From NCBI GenBank assembly GCA_016866775.1, contig VGLJ01000006.1:1-50314 (forward strand): a stretch of 50,314 nucleotides of DNA, written 5' to 3'. Each line of letters begins with the position of its first letter. Position 1 is the stretch's first letter. The DNA comes from Candidatus Rokuibacteriota bacterium. GTDB taxonomy: Bacteria; Methylomirabilota; Methylomirabilia; Rokubacteriales; CSP1-6. This document shows positions 6,826 through 15,245 of this stretch, one piece after another. The position numbers and the translations under genes are program-made. A model generated the notes under the pieces. It did no database searches and was not told the DNA's origin. It saw nothing but the letters and a program-made list of their open reading frames with translations.

Positions 6826-7623
6826 ATGGAGTGGGGGCTGCGCGGCCCCGCGGTGGCGCGCCGGCGCGCGCTCCGCCTGAAGCTCGCGGCGATCGTCGGA
6901 TTTCTCGCGTTGTGGAGTATCGTTTCCGGCGCCGTGGCTGCGTTGAAGCTCTTCAACCCCATCTTCTTGCCCGGGCCGTGGGTCGTGCTCGGCGCGCTCG
7001 TCACGCTGGCGGCGAAGGGCCAGCTGTGGGGCCACGTCGTGGCCACGCTCGAGCGGGTCGCCGTCGGATTCTCGACGGGCGCCGTGCTCGCGATCGGCTT
7101 CGGTCTGCCGGTCGGCTACTTCCGCGCGCTGAGGAACGTCGTCGAGCCCGTCGTCGAGCTGCTGCGGCCGATCCCGCCGCTCGCGATGCTGCCGCTCTTC
7201 ATCGTGTGGGTCGGCATCGGCGAAGGCTCGAAGGTCGGCTTCATCACCTACGCGACGTTCTTTCCGATGTTCCTGACCACGGTGCACGCGGTCCGGCATC
7301 TCGATCCGTTGCTCGTCCGCGCGGCGCAGAGCCTCGGCGCGCGCCCGGCGCAGCTCTTCTTCCGCGTGATCCTCCCGGCGGCGCTGCCCGAGATCCTCAC
7401 GGGCATCCGTCTCGGGGTCGCGCTCTCCTTTTTCGTCATCGTGATCTCCGAGTTCATCGGCGCCGAGCGCGGGCTCGGCTACCTCATCAACGACGGCCGG
7501 AACTTCTTCCTCGTGCCGCAGATGCTCGGGGCCGCCGTGCTCCTCGGCCTGCTCGGTTACACCGGCAACGCGATCGCCCGCGCCGCCGAGCGCCGCTTCC
7601 TCCGCTGGCAGAGCCCGTCGTGA
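6826..7623 (+). CDS. ABC transporter permease (SsuC/TauC-type), subunit 1
   Basis: 265 residues from ATG 6826; a GTG at 6799, inside the end of the TPR gene, is an alternative start. There are about six membrane segments, starting at LAAIVGFLALWSIVSGAVAA. The coupling-helix region facing the ATPase is VRAAQSLGARPAQLFFRVIL, the EAA-type loop, and LLRPIPPLAMLPLFIVW is the family's conserved stretch. These permeases import sulfonates, nitrate or pyrimidine-like solutes. The gene is followed with GTGA overlap by the ATPase, then by a second, different permease (8369-9109), so the channel is probably a heterodimer. Confidence 0.88.
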   Translation: MEWGLRGPAVARRRALRLKLAAIVGFLALWSIVSGAVAALKLFNPIFLPGPWVVLGALVTLAAKGQLWGHVVATLERVAVGFSTGAVLAIGFGLPVGYFRALRNVVEPVVELLRPIPPLAMLPLFIVWVGIGEGSKVGFITYATFFPMFLTTVHAVRHLDPLLVRAAQSLGARPAQLFFRVILPAALPEILTGIRLGVALSFFVIVISEFIGAERGLGYLINDGRNFFLVPQMLGAAVLLGLLGYTGNAIARAAERRFLRWQSPS

Positions 7624-8372
7624 AGATCCAGATCGCGGGGGTCGGGAAGACGTTCGGGAGCGGCGCGCCCGCGCTCGGCGGGATCGATCTCGAGATCGCC
7701 GAGCGCGAGTTCGTGTGCCTGCTGGGGCCGTCGGGCTGCGGGAAGTCGACGCTCCTCAACATCGTGGCGGGCTTCCTCGCGCCGACGACCGGGCGCGTGC
7801 TCGTCGACGGCTCGCCGGTGACCGCCCCCGGCGCGGACCGGGGCGTGGTCTTCCAGGAGTACGTGCTGTTCCCCTGGCTCTCGGTGGCGGGCAACGTCGA
7901 GTTCGGTCTCAAGCTGAAGGGCCTCTCGCGCGCCGAGCGCGAGCGGACGGTCGCGCGCTATCTCGATCTCGTGGGCCTCGGCGCCCACGCCGCCAAGTTC
8001 CCGACCCAGCTCTCCGGCGGCATGAAGCAGCGCGTGGCCATCGCGCGGGCGCTCGCGAACAGCCCGTCGATCATCCTGATGGACGAGCCGTTCGGCGCGC
8101 TCGACGCTCAGACGCGCGAGGTCCTCCAGGACGAGCTTTCCCGCATCCAGCGCCTCGAGCACAAGACCATCGTCTTCGTCACCCACTCCATCCGCGAGGC
8201 GGTCTACCTCGCCGACCGCGTGGTCGTGATGACGTCGGCGCCCGGGCGCATCAAGCAGATCTTCGAGGTCAAGCTCGGCGAGGTGCGTGACCGCTTCGCG
8301 CCCGAGTTCACGGAGATCGAGAGCGCGATCACCCGCACGGTGAAGGAAGAAGTCGCCAAGGTGCATGAATGA
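7620..8372 (+). CDS. ABC transporter ATP-binding protein (SsuB/TauB-type)
   Basis: 250 residues from GTG 7620, overlapping the permease stop. All nucleotide-binding motifs are present: Walker [11 protein letters not shown]-loop [11 protein letters not shown], signature LSGGMKQR, Walker [13 protein letters not shown], and the H-loop [18 protein letters not shown] is typical of the sulfonate/nitrate/taurine importer branch. It would energise the permeases encoded on either side, at the inner face of the membrane. The stop overlaps the next permease start (ATGA). Confidence 0.93.
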   Translation: MKIQIAGVGKTFGSGAPALGGIDLEIAEREFVCLLGPSGCGKSTLLNIVAGFLAPTTGRVLVDGSPVTAPGADRGVVFQEYVLFPWLSVAGNVEFGLKLKGLSRAERERTVARYLDLVGLGAHAAKFPTQLSGGMKQRVAIARALANSPSIILMDEPFGALDAQTREVLQDELSRIQRLEHKTIVFVTHSIREAVYLADRVVVMTSAPGRIKQIFEVKLGEVRDRFAPEFTEIESAITRTVKEEVAKVHE

Positions 8373-9109
8373 TCGTGCGCGGACTCGCGTTCGCGTTGAT
8401 CCTCGCCGTCTGGGCCGCCGTCTCGTACGGCAATCGCGCGGTCGAGTTCACGAACCCGGCGATCGTCCCGACGCCGGGCGAGGTGGGTGCGGTCACGGTG
8501 GCCGCGCTGCGTGACGGCACGCTCGTCCGGAACCTCGTCACCTCGCTCGTCCGCGTGCTGGAGGGCTTCGCCATCGCCGCCGTGGCGGCGCTGGCGCTCG
8601 GCGGGCTGGCGGCGCTCTCGGCGCCGATCCGGTTTATGCTCGAGCCGGTGATCGAGTTCGTCCGGCCCATCCCGCCGCTGGCGTTCCTGCCGATGTTCCT
8701 CGTCTGGTTCGGCCTCGGCGAGACGTCGAAGGTCGCGTTCATCGCCTACACCACGTTTTTCCCCATGTTCGTGGGCGTCGCGGCGAGCGTCCTCCGCGTG
8801 GACGTGATGCTCCTGCGCGCCGCAGCCACGCTCGGCGCCACGCACGCCGATCTCTTGCGGCGCGTCGTGCTTCCGGCCGCGCTTCCTGGCATCATCGTGG
8901 CCCTCCGCCTCGGCTTCGGGCTCGCGTTGTTCGTGATCGTGGGTGCTGAGTTCATGGGGGCGGACGCGGGGCTGGGCAACCTGATCATGGAGGGACGGAC
9001 ATTCTTCAATCCGCCGCAGATCGTCATGGGCGCGTTGGTCCTCGGCCTCCTGGGCTCGATCGTCAACGCCCTGTTGCTTCGTCTCGAACGCCGTGTGCTG
9101 CCGTCATGA
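8369..9109 (+). CDS. ABC transporter permease (SsuC/TauC-type), subunit 2
   Basis: 246 residues from ATG 8369. Same family as the product of 6826-7623 but clearly different in sequence: compare FVRPIPPLAFLPMFLVWFGLG with the equivalent LRPIPPLAMLPLFIVWVGIG, and LRAAATLGATHADLLRRVVL as the EAA-type loop. Six membrane segments are likely. SsuC and TauC systems usually have one permease gene forming a homodimer, so two linked permeases in one operon are unusual and may give an asymmetric pore. The stop TGA overlaps an ATG, but the following gene more likely starts at 9163. Confidence 0.88.
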   Translation: MIVRGLAFALILAVWAAVSYGNRAVEFTNPAIVPTPGEVGAVTVAALRDGTLVRNLVTSLVRVLEGFAIAAVAALALGGLAALSAPIRFMLEPVIEFVRPIPPLAFLPMFLVWFGLGETSKVAFIAYTTFFPMFVGVAASVLRVDVMLLRAAATLGATHADLLRRVVLPAALPGIIVALRLGFGLALFVIVGAEFMGADAGLGNLIMEGRTFFNPPQIVMGALVLGLLGSIVNALLLRLERRVLPS

Positions 9110-9111
9110 AA

Positions 9112-9146
9112 GGGGTGTGGGGTCCTCCAGCGATGGGGCCCCATGT
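9112..9146 (+). repeat. half-copy of palindromic repeat in leader of binding-protein gene
   Basis: GGGGTGTGGGGTCCTCCAGC at its start and GATGGGGCCCCATGT at its end form an imperfect inverted repeat. It starts two bases after the permease stop and ends a few bases before the AAAGGAG ribosome binding site of the binding protein. Almost the same sequence occurs at the same place before another binding-protein gene (25024-25057). It shares the terminal CCCCATGT and the G-rich arm with the longer repeats of the family. A hairpin here could protect the downstream mRNA or set subunit ratios, as repeats do between malE and malF; that role is inference. Confidence 0.65.
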
Positions 9147-9162
9147 GAAAGGAGCCTCATCC

Positions 9163-10194
9163 ATGCCATTCCGGATCCTGCTCGCTGCGCTGATCTTGAT
9201 CGCCGCTTTCGCGCCCGGAGCGAGTGCCCAGAAGCCCGAAGTCACCGAGATCGACGCGTGGCTCGTGCGCGACGCCCAGATGTCGTCGCAGTTCGCGGTC
9301 GCGGACAAGCTCGGCTACTTCAAGGACGAGGGCATCAAGGTGAATCCACGGTGGTACATCGCCGGCACCGACCTGCCGTCGATGTGGGGCGCCGGCAACA
9401 TCCACCTCGGCACCGCGACCGCCACGATGGTGGTGCCGATCGCCGCCGCGAACCAGCCGATCTACAACATCGCCCCGCAGAGCGACGTCGCGGGCACCCA
9501 GCAGATCGTGCTCGGCAAGAAGGCGCAGGAGACCGTGAAGTCGCCGAAGGACCTCGAGAAGCTGAAGATCGGGATGCCGAAGGGCGCCTCGGTGACGATG
9601 GCGATCCAGGCCATGACGAAGGACACGGGCGCGGACTTCAGCAAGATCCAGTTCGTCAACCTCTCGCCGCCGGACGCGGTGACCGCGCTCGCGAAGGGCG
9701 ACATCGACGCGATGGCCGCGTGGGCGCCCTGGGTGTTCAACGCCGTCAAGCAGGCGGGCGGCAAGGTCTACTTCACCGGCAACCGCAGCTACATCCCCGG
9801 CAAGGAAGGCCAGGTCGACTGGCTGCGCGTGCACGCGGGCGTGGTGGCGAGCGGCGACATGCTGAAGAAGAACCCGAACACGCTGAAGGCCGTGCTGCGC
9901 GCGCTCAAGAAGGCGACGGACAAGATCAACGGCGACCGCGAGGCCGCGGTGAAGATCGTCGCCGGGGAGATGAAGACCGACGAGGCGCTGACGCGGGACA
10001 TCATGGCGCTCAACATCTACTCGATGGAGATGAACGACAAGATTCACAAGGGCATGGGCGAGTTCGTCGACTTCCTGCACTCGCTCGACCGGATCAAGCA
10101 GAAGTTCCCGGCCGAGCAGGTCATCTACACGAAGCTGCTCGAGGAAGTCGATCCCAAGCTCGTGAAGTGGAAGTCGCCGACGACGGTGAAGTGA
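9163..10194 (+). CDS. ABC transporter substrate-binding protein (NMT1/SsuA-like)
   Basis: 343 residues. ATG 9163 is chosen over 9106 because AAAGGAG precedes it and it yields a standard signal peptide, MPFRILLAALILIAAFAPG with cleavage after ASA. Mature features of the NMT1/THI5-like fold: a 'ADKLGYFKDEGIKVNPRW' segment, GIG-type loop GAGNIHLGTATATM, and domain hinge GKKAQETVKSPKDLEKLKIG. Family members bind sulfonates, nitrate or pyrimidines. Periplasmic or surface partner of the two permeases and ATPase upstream. The next genes encode carbamoyl-amino-acid and hydantoin hydrolases, so the ligand may be a cyclic ureide or related compound. Confidence 0.87.
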   Translation: MPFRILLAALILIAAFAPGASAQKPEVTEIDAWLVRDAQMSSQFAVADKLGYFKDEGIKVNPRWYIAGTDLPSMWGAGNIHLGTATATMVVPIAAANQPIYNIAPQSDVAGTQQIVLGKKAQETVKSPKDLEKLKIGMPKGASVTMAIQAMTKDTGADFSKIQFVNLSPPDAVTALAKGDIDAMAAWAPWVFNAVKQAGGKVYFTGNRSYIPGKEGQVDWLRVHAGVVASGDMLKKNPNTLKAVLRALKKATDKINGDREAAVKIVAGEMKTDEALTRDIMALNIYSMEMNDKIHKGMGEFVDFLHSLDRIKQKFPAEQVIYTKLLEEVDPKLVKWKSPTTVK

Positions 10195-10207
10195 GGAGGC
10201 CCCGGCC

Positions 10208-11083
10208 ATGCCGCGCTATGTGAAGGTCGCCGCCGCCCAGCTCGGGGCCATTCCCGAGGGCACCACACGCAAGCAGATGGTCGACCGCATGCTCCTCCTC
10301 ATGGAGCGGGCCGTGGCCGAGCGCGTGGAGATCGTCGCGTATCCCGAGCTGGCGCTGACGCCGTACTTCCCGAAGCGTATCCGCGACGACGCCGACCAGT
10401 TCTTCGAGGACGCGATGCCGTCGCCGGTGACGCAGCCGCTCTTCGACAAGGCCAGGGAGGCGCGCATCGCCTTCCACCTCGGCTACGCCGAGAAGGCCGG
10501 CGCGAAGCGCTACAACACCGCGATCTTCGTCGACGAGGACGGCCGGATCTTCGAGAAGTACCGGAAGACGCACCTGCCGGGCACGAAGAAGGTCGACGGC
10601 CACGCGATGGTGTATGAGCCGTACTTCTTCGAGTACGGCGACACCGGCTTCCGGGTCTACGACGCGAAGAAGGCGAAAGTCGGCGTCCACATCTGCCAGG
10701 ACCGCCGGTATCCGGAGGCGTACCGCGCGCTCGGCCTGCAGGGCGCGGAGATCATCATCAACGGGTACAACACGCCGCTCTATCCGCTCGCGCTCGACCA
10801 CAACGAGCTCGTGCTCCGCGCGGGTGCCTACGAGAACAGCCTGTTCGTGATCGGCGTGGCCAAGGCCGGCAAGGAGGACGGCGTCGAGTTCATCGCCGGC
10901 AGCTGCATCATCGACCCGCTCGGGCAGGTGATCGCGAAGGCGCAGACGAACGAAGACGAGCTGATCACCGCACGGATCGACCTCGACGCGATGCTCCCGG
11001 TCCGCAAGCGCTGGAACTTCTTCGCCCGCCGCCATCCCGAGCACTACGGCCTGGTGACGGCGCCCAGGCAGCATTCCGAATGA
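10208..11083 (+). CDS. carbon-nitrogen hydrolase, N-carbamoyl-D-amino-acid hydrolase-like
   Basis: 291 residues, ATG 10208 after GTGAGGAGG. The nitrilase-superfamily triad is visible: Glu47 in AYPELALTPYFP, Lys120 in KYRKTHLPG and Cys163 in VGVHICQDRRYPE. The block ICQDRRYPEAYRALGLQGAE and the following GYNTP closely match N-carbamoyl-D-amino-acid amidohydrolases, which release ammonia and CO2 to give the free amino acid. A D-hydantoinase gene overlaps it by four bases, the classical pairing: hydantoinase opens the ring and this enzyme removes the carbamoyl group. Other nitrilase-branch amidases remain possible. Confidence 0.88.
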   Translation: MPRYVKVAAAQLGAIPEGTTRKQMVDRMLLLMERAVAERVEIVAYPELALTPYFPKRIRDDADQFFEDAMPSPVTQPLFDKAREARIAFHLGYAEKAGAKRYNTAIFVDEDGRIFEKYRKTHLPGTKKVDGHAMVYEPYFFEYGDTGFRVYDAKKAKVGVHICQDRRYPEAYRALGLQGAEIIINGYNTPLYPLALDHNELVLRAGAYENSLFVIGVAKAGKEDGVEFIAGSCIIDPLGQVIAKAQTNEDELITARIDLDAMLPVRKRWNFFARRHPEHYGLVTAPRQHSE

Positions 11084-12498
11084 CACCCGCGGGCCGCGTC
11101 GACACGATCGTTCAGAGCGATCGGATCGTGACGGCGACCGAAGTGTTCGACGGGGGCGTGGCGATCCGTGACGGGCGCATCGTCGCGCTGGGGCCGGTGG
11201 ACGTGCTGCCGGACGCCGGGCGGACGATCGACGCGCGCGGGAAGATCGTCTTCCCCGGGGCGATCGACTGCCACGTGCACCTCGGCACGGAGTACGACGA
11301 CTGGCGCGGCGGGCCCGAGATCGCCGCGCGCGCCGGCCTCACGACCATCCTCGTGTTCACGATGGCCGACGGCAACGAGAGCCTGCCGCAATCGATCAAG
11401 CGGCAGAAGGACGAGCACGAGAAGACGAGCGTGCTCGACTTCGGCTACCACTTCATCCTCACCAACAAGCTCGCGCAGCTCGAGGGCATTCCGGACGCGA
11501 TCGGCATGGGCGTGCCGAGCTTCAAGATGTTCATGACCTACAAGAAGCGCGGCGACCGCATGTGCAGCGACGATTTCATCTGCAAGGCGCTCGAGGTCAT
11601 CGGCCCGCACGGCGGCCTGGCGCAGTTCCACTGCGAGAACGGCGACGTCATCGCGTACCTCGAGGACAAGGCGCTCACGGCCGGCAAGGTGGCGCCGACG
11701 GACTTCCCGCCGACGTGCCCCCCGTGGACGGAAGAGGAAGCGATCAACCGCGTGATCCACATGGGCGCGCTCACCGGCGCGCCGGTGTACGTGGTGCACC
11801 TCTCGACGCAGCTCGGGCTCGAGCGCATCAAGCGCGCGCAGGCGCTCGGCCAGCGCGTGTGGACCGAGACGTGTCCGCAGTACATGCTCCTGACGGAGCA
11901 GGAGATGGTGAAGTGGGGTCCCCTCGCGAAGATCGGCCCGCCGCTGCGTCCTGCCGACGGCCCGGATCGCGAGGCGCTCTGGCGGGGCGTCGCCCAGGGT
12001 TACATCTCCAGCGTCGCGAGCGATCACTCGCCGCGCCCGAAGAAGATGAAGGAGCCGGGCTGGAAGAACATCTTCGTGGACGACCAGGGGAAGGTCGTGC
12101 CGTTCGGGAGCCCGGGGCTCGAGACGCTCGTGCCGCTCGTCTACGGCGAAGGCGTCGTCAAGCGCGGGCTCCCGCTCACGTGGATGGCGCGCGTGCTCGG
12201 GGAGAATCCCGCGCGCGTCTTCGGCCTCTATCCGCGCAAGGGCGCGATCCGCGTCGGCGCCGACGCCGACCTCACGATCATCGATCCCGAGCCGCAGACG
12301 ACGATCACCGTGAACGACCACAAGGGCGTCGCGGGATGGACGCTCTACGAAGGCTTCGCCGAGCGCGGGAGGCCGTGGATGACGCTGCTGCGCGGCAACG
12401 TCCTCCTGCGCGGCGGCACGGTCGAGCAGGCGCCGGGCTACGGTCGCTTCCTCGCGCGCGGCGGTCCGGTTCCTCCGCTCGGCGGCGCCGCGATCTGA
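11080..12498 (+). CDS. D-hydantoinase/dihydropyrimidinase
   Basis: 472 residues from ATG 11080 (ATGA overlap with the amidohydrolase). Amidohydrolase metal ligands are complete: His65 and His67 in DCHVHLG, carboxylated Lys149 in PSFKMFMTYK, His184 in FHCEN, His240 in VVHLST and Asp315 in SDHSP. It would open the ring of hydantoins or 5,6-dihydropyrimidines in the cytoplasm. Length and motif order match the family. Its partner gene upstream acts on N-carbamoyl products, so the two probably form a two-step pathway fed by the ABC importer. Confidence 0.92.
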   Translation: MTPAGRVDTIVQSDRIVTATEVFDGGVAIRDGRIVALGPVDVLPDAGRTIDARGKIVFPGAIDCHVHLGTEYDDWRGGPEIAARAGLTTILVFTMADGNESLPQSIKRQKDEHEKTSVLDFGYHFILTNKLAQLEGIPDAIGMGVPSFKMFMTYKKRGDRMCSDDFICKALEVIGPHGGLAQFHCENGDVIAYLEDKALTAGKVAPTDFPPTCPPWTEEEAINRVIHMGALTGAPVYVVHLSTQLGLERIKRAQALGQRVWTETCPQYMLLTEQEMVKWGPLAKIGPPLRPADGPDREALWRGVAQGYISSVASDHSPRPKKMKEPGWKNIFVDDQGKVVPFGSPGLETLVPLVYGEGVVKRGLPLTWMARVLGENPARVFGLYPRKGAIRVGADADLTIIDPEPQTTITVNDHKGVAGWTLYEGFAERGRPWMTLLRGNVLLRGGTVEQAPGYGRFLARGGPVPPLGGAAI

Positions 12499-12505
12499 GC
12501 GCGTG

Positions 12506-13864
12506 ATGCTTCGGGCGGTGGGGTACGCCGCGTGCGTCGTGCTGGCCGTCGCCGGCATCGTCGCGGCGGACGAGGAGCTGCCGCGCAAGGGCGGCCGCCT
12601 CGGCGTGCGCATCGCGGCGATCCCCGACGACGTGCGCGCGCGCGAGAAGCTTCGCGCCGGAGAAGGCGTGCTCGTCGAGCACGTGCTGCCCGAGACGAGC
12701 GCGGCGCACGCGGGGCTCCGCGCCGGCGATCTGCTCCTCACGCTCGACGGCCGCGCGATCGACAGCGTGCCGACGTTCCTCGAGACCGTGCCGCGGATGA
12801 AGGCCGGGCAGCGCGTCGTGTTCGGCGTCCTGCGCGACGCGCGGCGGCTCACGATGCCAGTCACGCTCGGTCCGCGGCCGCCGGATCGCGGCGCGAGCTT
12901 CGACGTGCTCTATCGCCACGTCGTGAGCAAGGGCGCGCGCATCCGCACGATCGTCACGCGGCCCCACGCGCCGGGCCGCCATCCCGCGCTCGTGCTGATC
13001 CAGGGGCTTGGACCCTCGACCATCGACGAGCCGCTCGGCGGCCGCAGCGCGTACCGCCGCATCCTCAGCGCCTTCGCCGAGGCGGGCTACGTGACCGTGC
13101 GGGTCGAGAAGCCCGGCATCGGCGACAGTGAAGGCGGACCGTACGCCGACATGGACCTTGCCGGCGAGCTCGACGTCTATCGCCAGGCGCTGCTCGCCCT
13201 GGGCGCGATGGAGTTCGTCGACCGCGATCACGTGTTCGTCTTCGGGCACAGCATCGGCGGCGTGTTCGCGCCGCTCCTCGCCGCCGAGATCCCGCTGCGC
13301 GGCGTCCTCGTGTACGGCACCGTCGTGAAGTCGTGGGCCGAGCACGTCCTCGAGAACACGCGGCGTCAGGCCGCGCTCGGCGGGAGCAAGCCCGCGTCGA
13401 TCGACTCCACGGTGACGGCGCTCGGCATCGTGATGCAGGATCTGTTCATCGACGGAAAGACGACGAACGAGGTGGCGCGGACCCGGCCGCACCTGCGCGG
13501 CGTCGTCGATCGCTTTTTCCCCGACGGCCGGATGTACGGGCGGGTGCTGCGGTTCTGGATCCAGCTCCATCGGACAGATCTCGCCGCGGCGTGGACGAAG
13601 GTCGACACCGACGTGCTCGTCATGTGGGGCCGCCACGACTTCATCGCGACCGAGGACGATCACCCGCGGATCGCCGCGATCGTCGAGAAAGCGCGGCCCG
13701 GCCGGAGCACGTACGTCGCGGTCGACGGCGCGGATCACGGCTTCCCCCGGACCGCGTCGGTCGAGGACAGTTTCCGTCGGTGGGGCACACCGGGTGCCGA
13801 CATCAGCACGACGATGGTGACGACGATGAAAGCCTGGACCGAGAAGGTGCGTCATGCCCGCTGA
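12506..13864 (+). CDS. exported PDZ-domain alpha/beta hydrolase
   Basis: About 452 residues; ATG 12506, with GTG 12503 directly before it. A signal peptide (MLRAVGYAACVVLAVAGIVA) is followed by a PDZ domain at about residues 25-115 (EGVLVEHVLPETSAAHAGLR and AGDLLLTLDGRAI), then an alpha/beta-hydrolase domain with the nucleophile elbow GHSIGG, an acid in WGRHDF and the catalytic His in GADHGF. The PDZ-plus-hydrolase arrangement resembles exported peptidase S9 or acyl-esterase-like proteins. It follows the hydantoinase by 7 bases and overlaps the next gene by 11, so it is in the operon. The substrate is unknown. Confidence 0.82.
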   Translation: MLRAVGYAACVVLAVAGIVAADEELPRKGGRLGVRIAAIPDDVRAREKLRAGEGVLVEHVLPETSAAHAGLRAGDLLLTLDGRAIDSVPTFLETVPRMKAGQRVVFGVLRDARRLTMPVTLGPRPPDRGASFDVLYRHVVSKGARIRTIVTRPHAPGRHPALVLIQGLGPSTIDEPLGGRSAYRRILSAFAEAGYVTVRVEKPGIGDSEGGPYADMDLAGELDVYRQALLALGAMEFVDRDHVFVFGHSIGGVFAPLLAAEIPLRGVLVYGTVVKSWAEHVLENTRRQAALGGSKPASIDSTVTALGIVMQDLFIDGKTTNEVARTRPHLRGVVDRFFPDGRMYGRVLRFWIQLHRTDLAAAWTKVDTDVLVMWGRHDFIATEDDHPRIAAIVEKARPGRSTYVAVDGADHGFPRTASVEDSFRRWGTPGADISTTMVTTMKAWTEKVRHAR

Positions 13865-15227
13865 ATCGGCCGACTATCTCGATCGCCTCGCGCGCATGGC
13901 GCGGCGCGTGCGGTTCGACGACCTCTCGTCCTCGGCCGTGGAGGCGACGAAGGCCGTCGTGCTCGACACGATCGGCGCGATCCTCGCGGGCAGCCGGCTC
14001 GACGAGAACGTGAAGCTCGCCGATCTCGCGGCGGAGCGCTCGGGCCATCGCCCCGCGACGCTCATCGGGCGCGCGCGCAAGGCCGAGCCGATGTTCGCGG
14101 CGCTCGCCAACGCGACGGCCGGCGTCGCGCTCGAAGTCGACGAAGGCAACCGCTGGGGCGGCGGTCACCCCTCGATCCACGTGCTGCCCGCGGCGCTCGC
14201 GGTCGCCGAGGAGCTCGCGGCGGACGGGCCGCGCTTCATCGAGGCGCTCGTCGCGGGCTACGAGGTGACCTCGCGCATCGGTGGCGCGACCCGGCAGCGC
14301 GCGAACGTCCACTCGCACGGGACCTGGGGCACCGCGGGGGCGGCGGTCGCGGTCGCGCGCCTGCTCGGCCACGGGCCGGTCGCGCTGCGCGCGGCGATCA
14401 ACCTGGCGACGTCGATGAGCCCGGCCAACACGTGGACGCCGTGCTTCGAGGGCGCGACGATCCGCAACCTTTATCCCGGGCGCGCGGGGCTGCAGGGCAT
14501 CCTCGCCGTGCACCTGCTCGACTGCGGGTTCACGCCCGTGAAGGACGCGCCGGCGGACGTCTACGGCACGCTCCTCGCCGACGCGTTCGATCCGGCCGCG
14601 GCCATCGATGGCCTCGGCGACGACGACCGCGTCGCCACGTTCCGCATCGAGCGCAACTACTTCAAGTTCCACGCGTGCTGCTACTACAACCACCCGGCGC
14701 TCGACGCCGTCCACCGGCTGCTGCGCGAGGAGAAGGTCGCGCACACCGACGTGGCGGGGATCCGCGTGACGTCGATCCCGTTCGTGACCCGCATGGCCGA
14801 TCCGGCCCCGCGCACGATGCTGTCCGCGAAGTTCTCGATCCCGTACGCCGTCGCCTCGGCGGTGGTTCGTCACGGCACGTTCGTCGACGCGTTCCAGGAC
14901 GCCGCGCGCGAGGACGTCCGCATCCAGGGCCTGGCCACGCGCGTGATCGTCGAGGGCGACGAGACCATGTCGGTCCGGTCGGACGGCGTCACCGCGCGGG
15001 TCGCGATCGCGTTGCGCGACGGCCGCACGCTGGCCGGCGAGACGCGTGTCGCGCACGGCGACGCCACCGACCCGCCCGCCCGCTCCGAGCGCCTGGAGAA
15101 ATTCCGCGCGCTCGCCGAGCCGGTGATCGGCGCCACGCGCGTGGACAGGCTCATCGCGGCGGTCGACGGGCTGGAAACGCTGAAGGACATCAAGGCGCTG
15201 ACGCAGCTACTCATCACGGTACGCTGA
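13854..15227 (+). CDS. MmgE/PrpD family protein
   Basis: 457 residues, ATG 13854 inside the end of the preceding gene. Family features: a helical N-terminal domain with VLDTIGAILAGSR, ALANATAGVALEVDEGNRWG and GGHPSIHVLPAALAVAEELA, the central block AGYEVTSRIGGATR and HSHGTWGTAGAAVAVARLLG, and FKFHACCYYNHPALDAVHRL in the lid region. PrpD is 2-methylcitrate dehydratase, but most relatives of this kind are of unknown reaction, often found in operons for heterocycle or organic-acid breakdown. Position between two hydantoinase homologues suggests a dehydratase or isomerase step in the same pathway. Confidence 0.88.
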   Translation: MPAESADYLDRLARMARRVRFDDLSSSAVEATKAVVLDTIGAILAGSRLDENVKLADLAAERSGHRPATLIGRARKAEPMFAALANATAGVALEVDEGNRWGGGHPSIHVLPAALAVAEELAADGPRFIEALVAGYEVTSRIGGATRQRANVHSHGTWGTAGAAVAVARLLGHGPVALRAAINLATSMSPANTWTPCFEGATIRNLYPGRAGLQGILAVHLLDCGFTPVKDAPADVYGTLLADAFDPAAAIDGLGDDDRVATFRIERNYFKFHACCYYNHPALDAVHRLLREEKVAHTDVAGIRVTSIPFVTRMADPAPRTMLSAKFSIPYAVASAVVRHGTFVDAFQDAAREDVRIQGLATRVIVEGDETMSVRSDGVTARVAIALRDGRTLAGETRVAHGDATDPPARSERLEKFRALAEPVIGATRVDRLIAAVDGLETLKDIKALTQLLITVR

Positions 15228-15245
15228 CTTTCCGAGGAGGCTCAC

